A stretch of DNA of 34,744 bases from an uncultured Opitutia bacterium. GTDB taxonomy: Bacteria; Verrucomicrobiota; Verrucomicrobiia; Opitutales; Opitutaceae. Every line of letters begins with the position of its first letter. Within the stretch, counting starts at the first letter, position 1. The DNA lies in NCBI GenBank assembly GCA_903862955.1, contig CAIPAH010000028.1, positions 1 through 34,744 on the forward strand, written 5' to 3'. Positions 18,941 through 27,767 of this stretch are shown here, piece after piece. Both the position numbers and the translations under genes were made by a program. The notes beneath the pieces were generated by a model. That model made no database searches. It was given only the letters and a program-made list of their open reading frames with translations, and was not told the DNA's origin.

Positions 18941-19474
18941 CTATTCGCGAATGATCGAGCCGAAATAGTAATAAACCTTGTCCTGGCCGTAGAGCACGGC
19001 GATCTCCACCTCGCCCTTCTTGCCGCCCGTGACCGCGTCATCGGCCGGCAAAGTCCGCACCGAAAAAATCCGCTGGCCGATCACGAGGTCTTCGCCCGAA
19101 ATGCTCCACTTGTCCGGGCTGTGGGGCGCATCGGAAAAATATTCCTGCAACTGGGCGTAGGTTTGATGGACCTTGGCCGGGGTGTTGACCACGTCACAGG
19201 TGGCAAAATCCCCGTTCTTGAAGAAAATCCAGTAGCTGACGTTGACATCCTTGCGCACCGGGCGGACAGACGCCCCCGCCTTCTCGATCGACTGGATGAT
19301 GTCCTTCAGCATCACGTATTCGCGCATGTCGATCCCGTTGCGCTTCTCCAGCGCCACGCGGAAATACACCGTGCCCCGCCCCGCGGCGGCTGGCCCCAGC
19401 AAATCCTGAACCTCCGACGCAGACAGGCTGACCGCGGCGGCAAGGGTGAGAAACAGTGCGAACAGGGATTTCAT
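18941..19474 (-). CDS. Unrecognised secreted protein
   Basis: A 177-residue protein with a clear Sec signal peptide (MKSLFALFLTLAAAVSLSASEV, cleavage likely after SAS at about residue 20). The mature part has mixed alpha/beta character with aromatic-rich strands such as VSYWIFFKNGDFATCD and GQDKVYYYFGSIIRE. One cysteine is left in the mature protein. I recognise no family. It is probably periplasmic. The next gene on the strand, a small membrane protein, is 26 bases upstream of its start, so the two may be cotranscribed. Confidence 0.7.
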   Translation of the reverse strand: MKSLFALFLTLAAAVSLSASEVQDLLGPAAAGRGTVYFRVALEKRNGIDMREYVMLKDIIQSIEKAGASVRPVRKDVNVSYWIFFKNGDFATCDVVNTPAKVHQTYAQLQEYFSDAPHSPDKWSISGEDLVIGQRIFSVRTLPADDAVTGGKKGEVEIAVLYGQDKVYYYFGSIIRE

Positions 19475-19500
19475 TGGACGGAGGAAAATTGGGGGTAAAA

Positions 19501-19896
19501 TCAGGAGCCGGGGGGAGTGGGCGGTGGCTCGGCCGCGTAGAGATCACGAAAGGGTTTCTGTCCAAGTGTGATCAACGTGGCTAGGCCGATGACAGTGCCA
19601 ACCGGAAAAAGTAACAAGCTTAACACGGCCACGGCTTGGGAGAACCGCCGGCATTTCCGCCGCCAGATGCAAATTCCCGAGGCCAGACCGCCCACCAACG
19701 CCAGCGTCGCCACCGTCACGAGTGCGACATAAGTCGCCCGATGGGTGGCCAGCATGTCCAACTCCGCCGCCCGATTGGGATTCGCCGCCCGCGTGGCGGC
19801 ATCGTGGTAAATCATCCCGATGTAAAGCAGCGCACCGGCCGCGAGAATCGCCAGTGAGAATTGGGCTACGGCGAGAAATCGCAGCAGGGTGCGCAT
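19501..19896 (-). CDS. Unrecognised membrane protein with three or four helices
   Basis: A 131-residue protein starting MRTLLRFLAVAQFSLAI. Hydrophobic segments lie at about residues 5-28, 57-80 and 88-110, with a basic loop (RRKCRRF) after the second, which predicts it inside. A proline-rich C-terminus follows. The ATG at 19896 is preferred because it starts the first helix; the frame extends nine codons further. It is upstream of, and close to, the secreted-protein gene. No family is recognised. Confidence 0.6.
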   Translation of the reverse strand: MRTLLRFLAVAQFSLAILAAGALLYIGMIYHDAATRAANPNRAAELDMLATHRATYVALVTVATLALVGGLASGICIWRRKCRRFSQAVAVLSLLLFPVGTVIGLATLITLGQKPFRDLYAAEPPPTPPGS

Positions 19897-19993
19897 AATC
19901 CTTTGCTCGTCGGGGAAGGCCATCGAACTCGGTGAGCTTCCGGCATAATCGCGCCCGCTCCCGATGCAATCCCGCCTTCGCCCACCGGCGAGC

Positions 19994-20482
19994 CTAGCGC
20001 GCCTGCGTCACGATCAGGGTGAGATTCTGGCTGTCCTGCTCGCTCACCGTAAATTTGATGTCCCGCGCCCGGTTGGCCGGAAAGACCACGCCCGTCGCCT
20101 GATACGTGCTCCGATCCTCGCCGCGCGCACAGACGATGTTGAGCATCTGGTCGTAATCCGCGCGGTTGTAGATGCGCATCTGCACGAGGATTTCCTTCGA
20201 ATCCAGCTGCGTGGCCAGCAGGTTGGGCATCGAGACGTCGCTCGTCAGGATCAGCTTGTAGCCCATCTTGTTCTCCGGAAACACCGTGCCCCGCTCCGTC
20301 TTGAACGGCGACGAAACCCCCTTGGCTTCGCTCACGCTGATGTTGTTGTAGAGCCGCTCGTGCTCGACCACGGCCGGCTTGGGCTTCTTGGCCGGCGCGG
20401 GCGCGACCGGTGCAGTTTCGCAGCCCGCGAAAGTCAGGCCGGCCAAAGTGATCAACGAGACGAGGAAAATATTTTTCTTCAT
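19994..20482 (-). CDS. Unrecognised lipoprotein, YcfL-like in pattern
   Basis: A 162-residue protein with a lipoprotein signal (MKKNIFLVSLITLAGLTFAGC; lipobox F-A-G-C, lipidated Cys at 21). A Pro/Ala/Lys-rich linker follows, then a domain beginning ERLYNNISVSEAKG. Content such as LATQLDSKEILVQMRIYNRADYDQML and LTLIVTQAR fits a beta-sandwich that some annotations call YcfL or DUF1425; I am not certain of that family. The start at 20482 is chosen because the 19 residues upstream would bury the signal peptide. Outer- or inner-membrane-anchored periplasmic location is expected. Confidence 0.72.
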   Translation of the reverse strand: MKKNIFLVSLITLAGLTFAGCETAPVAPAPAKKPKPAVVEHERLYNNISVSEAKGVSSPFKTERGTVFPENKMGYKLILTSDVSMPNLLATQLDSKEILVQMRIYNRADYDQMLNIVCARGEDRSTYQATGVVFPANRARDIKFTVSEQDSQNLTLIVTQAR

Positions 20483-20696
20483 TGCAGCAGCAAGTGAGAG
20501 ACGGCGGGATTGATAGCGGCGTCCGATTCCGCCCGGCAAGTTGTGTTTGCAAAACCTTGGTGGTAAAAAAGATGCTATCCTCCCGACAAACTGGTTCCAA
20601 TTCCCTTGAAATCATCGATTAGCACACGTCTCCCTCGTTTACTCATTCATCGGCGTAAGTAATAGTTCCTATCCGCGTCCGTGGTTTTCACGCAAC

Positions 20697-21776
20697 ATGC
20701 CGCCGCTTCCGACCAATCTTTTCGATTATGAGCTGCCACCAGGGTTGATCGCCCAGACTCCCGCCGCGCGCCGCGACCACTCGCGCCTCCTGGTGGTCGA
20801 TCGCATTCGCCGGACGCTGGCGCATCGCACGTTTGCCGACCTCGGGGAATTTCTCCGTCCGGGCGACACGCTGTTCCGCAACAACGCCGCCGTCCTGCCG
20901 GCGCGCCTCCGCGCCCAGCGACCCACCGGCGGACAGGTCGAATGCTTCCTGCTCCGCCCCGTGGACGGCGGACAGGTCTGGCGATGCCTGATCAAGCCGG
21001 GCAAGAAGCTCCCCGTCGGCGCCACCTTCAGCCATCCGACCGGCGCCTTCACCGGTGAAATCATGGCCAAGGAGGCCGACGGATCCGCACAGGTGAAATT
21101 CACCACCCGCGGCAGCGAGCCGATCACCGCCGTCGCCGGCCGGCTCGGCGAGGTCCCGCTTCCGCCTTACATCGAGCGCCCGGCAGGGTCACGGCGCGCC
21201 GAGGATCTCGAGCGTTATCAGACAGTGTATGCCGACCGCGCGCATCCGGTTGCCGTGGCGGCACCGACGGCGGGGCTGCATTTCACCCCGGAGCTGCTCG
21301 CCCAACTGACTGGCCAAGGCGTCCGGACGGCCGAGGTCACGCTGCATGTCGGCCTCGGCACCTTCAAGCCCATCACCACCGACACCATCGAGGCGCATCA
21401 AATTCATCGCGAACTCTACGAATTGCCCGCGGCGACCCAGGCCGCGCTCTTCCCGCCCCTGGCCGGCCGACGCATCGCCGTCGGCACCACCACGGTGCGC
21501 TCCGTGGAGGATTTTCTCGCAACGAACACCCGTCCGACCGGCCAGGCCTGCTGCGCCGAGGCCGGGCTCTTCATTTACCCGCCGCGGCTGTTTCGCGGCG
21601 TGGACGCGCTCATCACCAACTTCCACCAGCCCCGATCCACGCTGCTTTGCCTCACCGCCGCCTTTCTCGCCCCCGGCCTGACTGATGGCATCGCCTGGCT
21701 GCAGGAAATCTACGCCGAGGCCAAAGCCCGCGAGTATCGTTTCCTCAGCTACGGCGACGCGATGTTGATCTTGTAA
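20697..21776 (+). CDS. queA: tRNA preQ1(34) S-adenosylmethionine ribosyltransferase-isomerase
   Basis: Cytosolic enzyme of queuosine synthesis: it transfers and isomerises the ribosyl group of SAM onto preQ1 in tRNA, giving epoxyqueuosine. It has 359 residues, the normal size. Signatures are FDYELPPGLIAQTPAARRDHSRLLVVDR at the N-terminus, LPARLRAQRPTGGQVECFLL near 65, VAAPTAGLHFTPELL near 185, VTLHVGLGTFKPI near 213, and TNFHQPRSTLLCLTAAF near 308. The ATG at 20697 gives the expected start. No other queuosine gene is in the window. Confidence 0.97.
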   Translation: MPPLPTNLFDYELPPGLIAQTPAARRDHSRLLVVDRIRRTLAHRTFADLGEFLRPGDTLFRNNAAVLPARLRAQRPTGGQVECFLLRPVDGGQVWRCLIKPGKKLPVGATFSHPTGAFTGEIMAKEADGSAQVKFTTRGSEPITAVAGRLGEVPLPPYIERPAGSRRAEDLERYQTVYADRAHPVAVAAPTAGLHFTPELLAQLTGQGVRTAEVTLHVGLGTFKPITTDTIEAHQIHRELYELPAATQAALFPPLAGRRIAVGTTTVRSVEDFLATNTRPTGQACCAEAGLFIYPPRLFRGVDALITNFHQPRSTLLCLTAAFLAPGLTDGIAWLQEIYAEAKAREYRFLSYGDAMLIL

Positions 21777-21784
21777 GATGGGAT

Positions 21785-21825
21785 GCCTGCCCGCCGGAGG
21801 CTCAGCGAAGGCGGGCGATGCCGAT
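21785..21825. repeat. Short inverted repeat downstream of queA
   Basis: GCCCGCC (21789-21795) pairs with GGCGGGC (21810-21816) across a 14-base loop, with GATGCC copies flanking both sides. No T-run follows. I recall this palindrome type as recurrent in Verrucomicrobiota; copy number could not be tested. Confidence 0.6.
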
Positions 21826-21883
21826 TCTCTGAGTTGCTTCGCCGCGAATACCGCGTTCACTTTTCCGCTCCAATCCTCACCAC

Positions 21884-22471
21884 ATGAAATATTCCCTCCG
21901 CCTTCTGTCCATTGCCGGCCTCGCCCTCGGGCTGCTGGCATCCACGCACGCCGCCACCGAAACGTATAACATCGACCCGGTTCATTCCTCGGTCGGGTTC
22001 AGCATCCGCCACGTCTTCAGCAAGGTCCCCGGCAATTTCACGAAGTTCAGCGGCACCATCGTGCTGGACCGCGCCAACCTCGAGAAGAGCTCGGTCGAGG
22101 CGACCATTGAGATCAAGAGCCTCGACACCCGCAGCGCGAAGCGCGACTCCGACGTGCAGGGCGCCGATTATTTCGATTCCGCCAACCACCCGACCATCAC
22201 GTTCAAGAGCACGTCTTGGAAGAAGACCGGCGCCGATACCTACGATGTGACCGGCGCCCTCACCATCAAGGGCATCACCAAGACCGTCGTCCTGCAGACC
22301 AAGCTCCTCGGCTTCGGCCCCGGCCTGATGGGCGCCTATGTTTCCGGCTGGGAAGCCACCACCACCCTGAAACGCCATGATTTCGGTGTGGCCGGCCCGG
22401 CCTGGCTCGGCACCGCCATCGGCGAGGAAGTCGCGGTTACGATCGGCATCGAGGCCGATCTGAAGAAGTAA
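21884..22471 (+). CDS. YceI-family periplasmic lipid-binding protein
   Basis: A secreted protein of 195 residues with a Sec signal peptide (about 1-22, ending near THA). YNIDPVHSSVGFSIRHVFSKVPGNFTKFSGTI is the diagnostic YceI opening (D-x-x-H-S-x-x-x-F-x-I-x-H). KRDSDVQGADYFDSANHPTITFKST and GALTIKGITKTV are the other conserved stretches. The fold is an extended lipocalin-like barrel that binds polyisoprenoid or amphiphilic lipids in known members. It is followed by a strong terminator. The ligand in this organism is unknown. Confidence 0.93.
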   Translation: MKYSLRLLSIAGLALGLLASTHAATETYNIDPVHSSVGFSIRHVFSKVPGNFTKFSGTIVLDRANLEKSSVEATIEIKSLDTRSAKRDSDVQGADYFDSANHPTITFKSTSWKKTGADTYDVTGALTIKGITKTVVLQTKLLGFGPGLMGAYVSGWEATTTLKRHDFGVAGPAWLGTAIGEEVAVTIGIEADLKK

Positions 22472-22497
22472 CCCGCCACCCTCGCGTGATTTTTCCC

Positions 22498-22530
22498 AGG
22501 ACGGCCCGCAAGGCCGTCCTTTCTTTTTTC
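22498..22530 (+). terminator. Rho-independent terminator after the YceI gene
   Basis: A perfect 9-bp stem AGGACGGCC/GGCCGTCCT (22498-22506 with 22512-22520) with a 5-base loop is followed by TTCTTTTTT. It lies 26 bases past the stop. Confidence 0.9.
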
Positions 22531-22558
22531 CCCGGCTCACGCCACGCTCCGCTGATCC

Positions 22559-22921
22559 ATGACCGACGACGAACTGCAGACGCTCATCGAGGACGCCACC
22601 GCGGACTACGCGCTGGGCGAAAGCGAAGCCGCGCTCGCCAAGCTCACTCGGGCCACCGCCGCGGCGCCGGATTCATTCGAAGCATGGCACGCGCTCGCCG
22701 AGGTGAATTTCTCGCTCCGCCGCCTCGACGCCGCCCTGGCCGCCGGTGAGCGGGCGCACGCGCTGCAGCCGGGCGATCTCTTCATCAACACCACCCTTTC
22801 ACGCATCTGGATGGAACGCGGCGACAAGGCCCGCGCGGAGCATTTCGGCGCCCAGGCGAAAATCGGTGCGTGGAAAGATCAGCTGAAAAATCCCGACCAG
22901 CAAGCGGGTGGCATTAAGTGA
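22559..22921 (+). CDS. Small TPR-repeat protein
   Basis: A 120-residue protein made of about three tetratricopeptide-like helical pairs. Pattern fits are YALGESEAALAKLTRATAAAPDSFEAWHALAEVNFSLRRLDAALAAGERAHALQPGDLFINTTLSRIWMERGDKARAEHFGAQAKI, with conserved Ala, Gly/Leu and Pro positions. No signal peptide or membrane segment is present. It is 48 bases before accA on the same strand, so it may be cotranscribed with it. A protein-binding role is expected; the partner is unknown. Confidence 0.85.
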   Translation: MTDDELQTLIEDATADYALGESEAALAKLTRATAAAPDSFEAWHALAEVNFSLRRLDAALAAGERAHALQPGDLFINTTLSRIWMERGDKARAEHFGAQAKIGAWKDQLKNPDQQAGGIK

Positions 22922-22969
22922 CGCGCCACCCGTTGACACCCTTCCGGCGGCTCCCCTAAATCGGACGCG

Positions 22970-23950
22970 ATGGAAAAACCGGCCTACGTCCTGGAGTTCG
23001 AAAAGCCCCTGCGCGAACTCGCCAAAGACCTCGACGCCCTGCACCAGAAATCCATGGAGCATAACCTCGACGTGACCCCCGAGGTGAAGGCCCTGGAGAA
23101 CAAGCTCGAGCAGACCCGCCGGGACATCTATTCGAATCTCACCCCCTGGCAGCGCGTCCAGATCGCCCGCCACCCAAAGCGGCCCTACGCCCTGGATTAC
23201 GTGGGCCTGATCTGCGAGGGCTTCCAGGAACTGCACGGCGACCGCCAGTTCAATGACGACCGCGCGCTCGTTGGCGGCACCGCCTTCTTCAACGGCGAGG
23301 CCGTCATGATCATCGCCCAGCAGAAGGGCCGCGACACCAAGGAAAACATCGAGCGCAACTTCGGCATGCCGCAGCCCGAGGGCTACCGGAAAGCCCTCCG
23401 CCTGATGAAAACCGCCGAGCGCTTCAAGCTGCCCGTCCTCACCTTCATCGACACCCCGGGCGCCTTCCCCGGCGTCGAATCCGAGGCCCGCCACGTCTCC
23501 GAGGCCATCGCCGTCAATCTCCGCGAAATGGCCATGCTCAAGGTCCCTTCCATCGCCGTCGTCGTCGGCGAAGGCGGCTCCGGCGGCGCGCTCGGCATTG
23601 GCGTCACCGACCGCGTGCTCATCTTCGAAAACAGCTACTACTCGGTCATCTCACCCGAGGGCTGCGCCGCCATCCTCTGGAAGGACCGTAGCGCCGCGCC
23701 CAAGGCCGCCGAGGCGCTCAAGCTCAACGCCGCCACGCTCGAGGGACTCGGCGTCGTGGACGAGGTCCTCCCCGAGCCGTTCGGCGGCGCGCAGAACGAC
23801 CCCGCCCAAGCTGCCGCGGCGCTGAAATACGCGCTGCAGAAACATCTCAACGACCTCCGCGCACTCGACACCGAGACCCTGCTCAACGCCCGCTACGACC
23901 GCTACCGCAAGCTCGGCTCCTACGAGGAAGCCGGCGTGGTGCATAGTTAG
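22970..23950 (+). CDS. accA: Acetyl-CoA carboxylase carboxyltransferase subunit alpha
   Basis: The alpha half of the carboxyltransferase that makes malonyl-CoA for fatty-acid synthesis in the cytosol; its partner AccD is not in this window. It has 326 residues. LEFEKPLRELAKDLDAL begins the helical N-terminal part. WQRVQIARHPKRPYALDY, FQELHGDRQFNDDRALVGG, QQKGRDTKENIERNFGMPQPEGYRKALRLM, TFIDTPGAFPGVESEARHVSEAIAVNL, GEGGSGGALGIGVTDRV and the C-terminal YRKLGSY are all family landmarks. The gene downstream is convergent and of different composition. Confidence 0.98.
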   Translation: MEKPAYVLEFEKPLRELAKDLDALHQKSMEHNLDVTPEVKALENKLEQTRRDIYSNLTPWQRVQIARHPKRPYALDYVGLICEGFQELHGDRQFNDDRALVGGTAFFNGEAVMIIAQQKGRDTKENIERNFGMPQPEGYRKALRLMKTAERFKLPVLTFIDTPGAFPGVESEARHVSEAIAVNLREMAMLKVPSIAVVVGEGGSGGALGIGVTDRVLIFENSYYSVISPEGCAAILWKDRSAAPKAAEALKLNAATLEGLGVVDEVLPEPFGGAQNDPAQAAAALKYALQKHLNDLRALDTETLLNARYDRYRKLGSYEEAGVVHS

Positions 23951-23986
23951 GCTTTCCGCCCAATTTCTCTGCTCGAAGGAAATTGT

Positions 23987-24721
23987 TTAGAGTCTGCCAT
24001 CACCGCCTTCGATAGCCCTAAGCTTCTCAATAAATTTCTGCTCAAGTGCTTGGGCGCTCACGCCATAGTGGGCTTCACGATGATGATTTGGGCAGAGCCC
24101 TATAACATTATCCACCGTGTCGCATCCGTCAGAAGCTAGTGCGATTATGTGATGCGCCTCAACGTAGCCGCTTCCATCCGGCAAAATAAAGGCACCCTGG
24201 CCGCAATATTCACATTTCCCGTTCGCACGCTGAACGACATAATTTCTAACGCGCTGATCTCGTTTATACGCATAGCCAGTCACTTTGCCTCGATCCGGCG
24301 CTGTATTTCCCTCTGGCCGGTCAAGAAGGTCATCCAGCGCCGTTCGATTCTCAGGTTCACCGTGTTCAACTACTTGGTACTTTTTCAGAACCCGAACATG
24401 ACCAATCATTGGACTCGGACTGGATTGCTTAAAGTAGGGGATATGCAGACGTAATGCCCTAACAGCGGTTCTTATCCCGGCTTCACCGTAGTCCCGCTGA
24501 ATCCATTCAAAATATTTCTCCGTAGAATCTACGCTCATGGCCCTCTGATAGAGAGTGCCATTCAAGAGATGTTTCAGGTTCGTGATGTAGAAACTGGCAC
24601 TAGTTCGATTCAGACCAATCCTCTCCAATTTATCGGCAGCCGCACGAAATGTGATTTCCCCAGTGTAGACTCTCCGTCCTAATTTATATGCTGCCTCGTA
24701 CTGAGCTGGCGTTATTTTCAT
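23987..24721 (-). CDS. HNH endonuclease, McrA-like
   Basis: A 244-residue nuclease. The C-terminal HNH domain shows CEYCG (zinc pair, about residue 173), YVEAHHIIALASDG (catalytic His), DNVIGLCPNHHREAHYG (the Asn and the CPNHH zinc and metal ligands). The N-terminal 100 residues (ITPAQYEAAYKLGRRVYTGEITFRAAADKLERIGLNRTSASFYITNLKHLLNG...) are a helical domain that I associate with HNH proteins of the 5-methylcytosine-restriction (ScoMcrA-like) type. The ATG at 24721 (MKITPAQ) is chosen over one 16 codons earlier because it starts the domain. GC content (about half in sampled lines) is clearly below its neighbours, and it sits alone between housekeeping genes, so transfer is likely. A role in restriction of modified DNA is probable but unproven. 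Confidence 0.85.
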   Translation of the reverse strand: MKITPAQYEAAYKLGRRVYTGEITFRAAADKLERIGLNRTSASFYITNLKHLLNGTLYQRAMSVDSTEKYFEWIQRDYGEAGIRTAVRALRLHIPYFKQSSPSPMIGHVRVLKKYQVVEHGEPENRTALDDLLDRPEGNTAPDRGKVTGYAYKRDQRVRNYVVQRANGKCEYCGQGAFILPDGSGYVEAHHIIALASDGCDTVDNVIGLCPNHHREAHYGVSAQALEQKFIEKLRAIEGGDGRL

Positions 24722-24785
24722 TTCGGGCTGTCGTTGAATTCTAGAGGGCGATCCGAAAAGGCGGGCCAAATAAAGTGGTCAGGCC

Positions 24786-25586
24786 TTACACTGATCCCCG
24801 CGCCTGGCTGCGCACCGTCAGCAGCTCGATCTTTTCGGCCCGCGCCATCGCGGGGCTGATTTCGATCAGGGCGCCTGACAGACGCACGTCGCCGGTCGCG
24901 ACTTCGAAGCGGTGCGGCATGCCGTCTAGGAATTTCTCGATCACCGGCTTTACCTCGCGGCCCAGCACGCTGGCATACGGGCCGGTCATGCCGACGTCGC
25001 ACATGAAAGCCGTCCCTTTCGGCAGCACGCAGTAATCCGCCGTCGGCACGTGGGTGTGCGTGCCGAGCACTGCGGTGACGCGCCCGTCGAGATACCAGCC
25101 GAGCGCCTGTTTCTCGGACGTCGCTTCGGCGTGAATCTCCACGATGATGGCGTCGGCCCGGCCCTTCAGCCGCTCCAGCATCCGGTCCGCGCACAAAAAC
25201 GGGCAGTCGGCCTTCGTGTTCATGAACGTCCGGCCGAGCACGGTAAACACGGCCACCTTGAACCCGCGCGCCTCGATGATGACGTGATCCTCGCCCGGGT
25301 TGGATGCCGGCAAATTCGCCGGCCTGCAGACTTTGTCGAACTGCGTCATTTCCGTTTCCCAGCCGCGCTGGTCCCAGATGTGGTCGCCCAGCGTGATGGC
25401 ATCCACCCCCGCGCCGAGAATGGACTTGGCAATGGCGCCCGTGATGCCGGCCCCCGCCGCCGCGTTTTCGCCGTTCGCGATGACAAAATCGATGGCGTGT
25501 TCGCGCCGCAGGCCGGCCACGCGCTCATTGACGATGTCCCGGCCCGGCCGGCCGACGATGTCGCCGATAAATAGCACTTTGACCAT
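24786..25586 (-). CDS. YmdB-family metallophosphoesterase (TIGR00282)
   Basis: A cytosolic calcineurin-like phosphoesterase of 266 residues. Metal-site motifs are [11 protein letters not shown] (Asp, about residue 8), [13 protein letters not shown] (Asn/Glu near 38), TLGDHIWDQ (Asp-His near 66), [15 protein letters not shown] (His near 150), and [30 protein letters not shown] (His pairs near 175). This matches YmdB, a 2',3'-cyclic nucleotide phosphodiesterase in Bacillus. Family members act on cyclic nucleotides or related phosphodiesters; the in vivo substrate here is not known. It is commonly near rny, which is not in this window. Confidence 0.93.
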   Translation of the reverse strand: MVKVLFIGDIVGRPGRDIVNERVAGLRREHAIDFVIANGENAAAGAGITGAIAKSILGAGVDAITLGDHIWDQRGWETEMTQFDKVCRPANLPASNPGEDHVIIEARGFKVAVFTVLGRTFMNTKADCPFLCADRMLERLKGRADAIIVEIHAEATSEKQALGWYLDGRVTAVLGTHTHVPTADYCVLPKGTAFMCDVGMTGPYASVLGREVKPVIEKFLDGMPHRFEVATGDVRLSGALIEISPAMARAEKIELLTVRSQARGSV

Positions 25587-25679
25587 GCCCCAAACTGCGG
25601 TGCCGCCCCCGACGCGCCAACCGAAATCGTTATGACACGATTAGGGAATGTCTGACTGACAATCCCTTCCCGCGGATTT

Positions 25680-25724
25680 CGCGGATGGACGCGGATTTAA
25701 ATCAGTTATCCGCGTCTATCCGCG
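25680..25724. repeat. Inverted repeat with CGCGGAT/ATCCGCG arms
   Basis: Arms 25680-25696 and 25708-25724 (17 bases each) are complementary at 16 of 17 positions, with an 11-base loop. Within each arm the unit GCGGAT is itself repeated. It lies between ymdB and ilvB. I recall ATCCGCGTC-type repeats as dispersed elements in Verrucomicrobiota and Planctomycetota; copy number was not tested. Confidence 0.8.
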
Positions 25725-25861
25725 TGATCCCGGGGAACGTTTTTCCAAGGTCCGGCAGGGTTCGGGAACCCCGCCCCACAACCCTGGCAAACGGCCCCCA
25801 AGCTTGCCTCCCGGCCCCAAATGCCTGTTATCTTCCCGCCTCCACGTCCCCTTTTCCCGCC

Positions 25862-27640
25862 ATGAAAAAAGACCAGACCTCCCCCGCCGCGTTTCCCAAG
25901 GCCGAAATCGGCCGCGAAATGAAGGGTTCCGACGCCGTCGTCGAGTGCCTGATCCGCGAGGGCGTCGACGTCATCTTCGCCTACCCGGGCGGCGCGTCGC
26001 AGGAGCTGCACCAGTCGCTCGCGCGCACCGACAAGATCCGCACCATCCTCCCGCGCCACGAACAGGGCGGCTCCTTCGCGGCCGAAGGCTACGCCCGCGC
26101 CACCGGCAAGGTCGGCGTGTGCATGGCCACCAGCGGCCCCGGCGCCACCAATCTCGTATCGGCCATTGCCGACGCCTACATGGACTCGATCCCGCTCGTC
26201 GCGATCACGGGTCAGGTTTACTCGAAATACATCGGCAAGATGGCGTTCCAGGAGACGGATTTCTACGGCATGACGCTGCCGATCGTGAAGCACTCCTACC
26301 TCGTGATGGATGTCCACGAGCTCCCGCGGGTCTTCAAGGAAGCCTTCCATCTCGCCCGCACCGGACGACCCGGCCCGGTCATCATCGATCTGCCCAAGGA
26401 CGTCCAGCAGGCGAAATTCCAGCCCGTCTTCCCCGCCACGGTCGAGTTCCGCAACCAATACGCCACCGCCTCGCAAATGGCGACGGACGAGCAGCTGAAG
26501 CAGGTCCTCGCGCTCATCGGTGAGGCCAAAAAGCCCGTGCTCTACGCGGGCGGCGGCATCATTTCCTCCGGCGCACACGAGGCGCTGAAGAAATTCGCGG
26601 AGAAGACCAACGTGCCCGTCGCCACGACGCTGATGGGCCTGGGCGGCTTTCCTGAGTCGCACCCGCTCTCGATGCAGTGGTTCGGCATGCACGGCGCCGC
26701 CTACGGCAACTGGGCCGTCGACCAGTGCGACCTGCTCCTCTGCGTGGGCGCGCGCTTCGATGACCGCATCACTGGCGACACGGGCAAATTCGCCGCGCAC
26801 GCCAAGATCGTTCACATCGACATCGACGCCTCCGAACACAACAAGAACAAGCGCGTCCTCCTCCCGGTCGTCAGCGACGTGAAGCCCGCCCTCGTCCGCC
26901 TGAACGAGCTGGCCACGGCCAACAAATTCAAAGCCCCCGACACCGCCGCCTGGCACGCCCAGATCGCGACGTGGAAGAAGGACCAGCCGTTCCAATACGA
27001 CAAGAGCAAGCACATCGTCCCGCAGGAGGCCGTCGCTGCGCTGTATGAGCTGACCAAGGGCGACGCCATCATGACCACGGGCGTCGGTCAGCACCAGATG
27101 TGGGCCGCGCAGTTTTACCGCTTCAACGAGCCCCGCCGCTACATCAGCTCGCTCGGCCTCGGCGCGATGGGCTTCGGCTACCCCGCCGCGCTCGGCGCAA
27201 AGGTCGCCTGCCCCGACAAGCAGGTCATCGACATCGACGGTGACGGCTCGTTCATGATGAACATCCAGGAACTGGCCACGGCGCACATCGAGAAGATCGC
27301 CGCGAAGGCCATGATCCTGAACAACCAGCATCTCGGCATGGTCGTGCAGTGGGAAGACCGCTTCTACGGCAGCGTGCGCGGCAACACCATCCTCGGCGAC
27401 GAATCCAACGTCGGCAGCCCCGACAACCTCGGCGGCCTCTACCCGGACTTCGTCAAGATCGCCGAGGGCTTCGGCGTCAAGGGCCGCCGCGTCCACCAGA
27501 AGAACGAGCTGAAGGCCGCCATCCAGGAGATGCTCGACCACGACGGCCCGTTTGTCCTCGACGTCATCGTGCCCTACACCGAGCACGTGCTGCCGATGAT
27601 CCCCGCCGGCAAGACGGTGAAGGACATGATCCTGAAATAA
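25862..27640 (+). CDS. ilvB: Acetolactate synthase, large (catalytic) subunit
   Basis: A ThDP- and FAD-dependent cytosolic enzyme that condenses pyruvate to acetolactate (or acetohydroxybutyrate) in branched-chain amino-acid synthesis. It has 592 residues from the ATG at 25862. [33 protein letters not shown] is the N-terminal ThDP-domain opening with the catalytic Glu region in [36 protein letters not shown]. The FAD domain holds [16 protein letters not shown]. The ThDP domain has [18 protein letters not shown] (the GDG...N cofactor motif) and [16 protein letters not shown]. The frame runs further upstream without support. No ilvN regulatory subunit follows; the next gene is convergent. Confidence 0.96.
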   Translation: MKKDQTSPAAFPKAEIGREMKGSDAVVECLIREGVDVIFAYPGGASQELHQSLARTDKIRTILPRHEQGGSFAAEGYARATGKVGVCMATSGPGATNLVSAIADAYMDSIPLVAITGQVYSKYIGKMAFQETDFYGMTLPIVKHSYLVMDVHELPRVFKEAFHLARTGRPGPVIIDLPKDVQQAKFQPVFPATVEFRNQYATASQMATDEQLKQVLALIGEAKKPVLYAGGGIISSGAHEALKKFAEKTNVPVATTLMGLGGFPESHPLSMQWFGMHGAAYGNWAVDQCDLLLCVGARFDDRITGDTGKFAAHAKIVHIDIDASEHNKNKRVLLPVVSDVKPALVRLNELATANKFKAPDTAAWHAQIATWKKDQPFQYDKSKHIVPQEAVAALYELTKGDAIMTTGVGQHQMWAAQFYRFNEPRRYISSLGLGAMGFGYPAALGAKVACPDKQVIDIDGDGSFMMNIQELATAHIEKIAAKAMILNNQHLGMVVQWEDRFYGSVRGNTILGDESNVGSPDNLGGLYPDFVKIAEGFGVKGRRVHQKNELKAAIQEMLDHDGPFVLDVIVPYTEHVLPMIPAGKTVKDMILK

Positions 27641-27694
27641 CGCGGGTCGCTATTTCGGGAAGTGGCAGGTTTCAGGTCGGCAAGTGGCAAGATG

Positions 27695-27762
27695 GTCGCC
27701 GATTTCCATATCGGCGACATTGTCGAGCCGGAGCTGGAAAGCGTCGGTGTGGAAACCGACGC
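27695..27762. repeat. Tandem perfect hairpins between ilvB and the cyclase gene
   Basis: Hairpin one is a perfect 9-bp stem (27695-27703 with 27710-27718), loop TTCCAT. Hairpin two is a perfect 8-bp stem (27741-27748 with 27755-27762), loop GTGGAA. Neither is followed by a T-run on either strand. They may serve as a bidirectional stop or be a dispersed repeat. Confidence 0.75.
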
Positions 27763-27767
27763 CCACC

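Noticed and set aside
24149-24454. Plus-strand frame inside the HNH gene
   Set aside because: It is antisense to the HNH domain and has no supporting motif.
25685-25861. N-terminal extension of ilvB
   Set aside because: It reads through a repeat and low-complexity DNA; the family N-terminus fits the ATG at 25862.
25706-27586. Long minus-strand open frame (over 600 codons) across ilvB
   Set aside because: It is antisense to the clear ilvB frame and of shadow composition.
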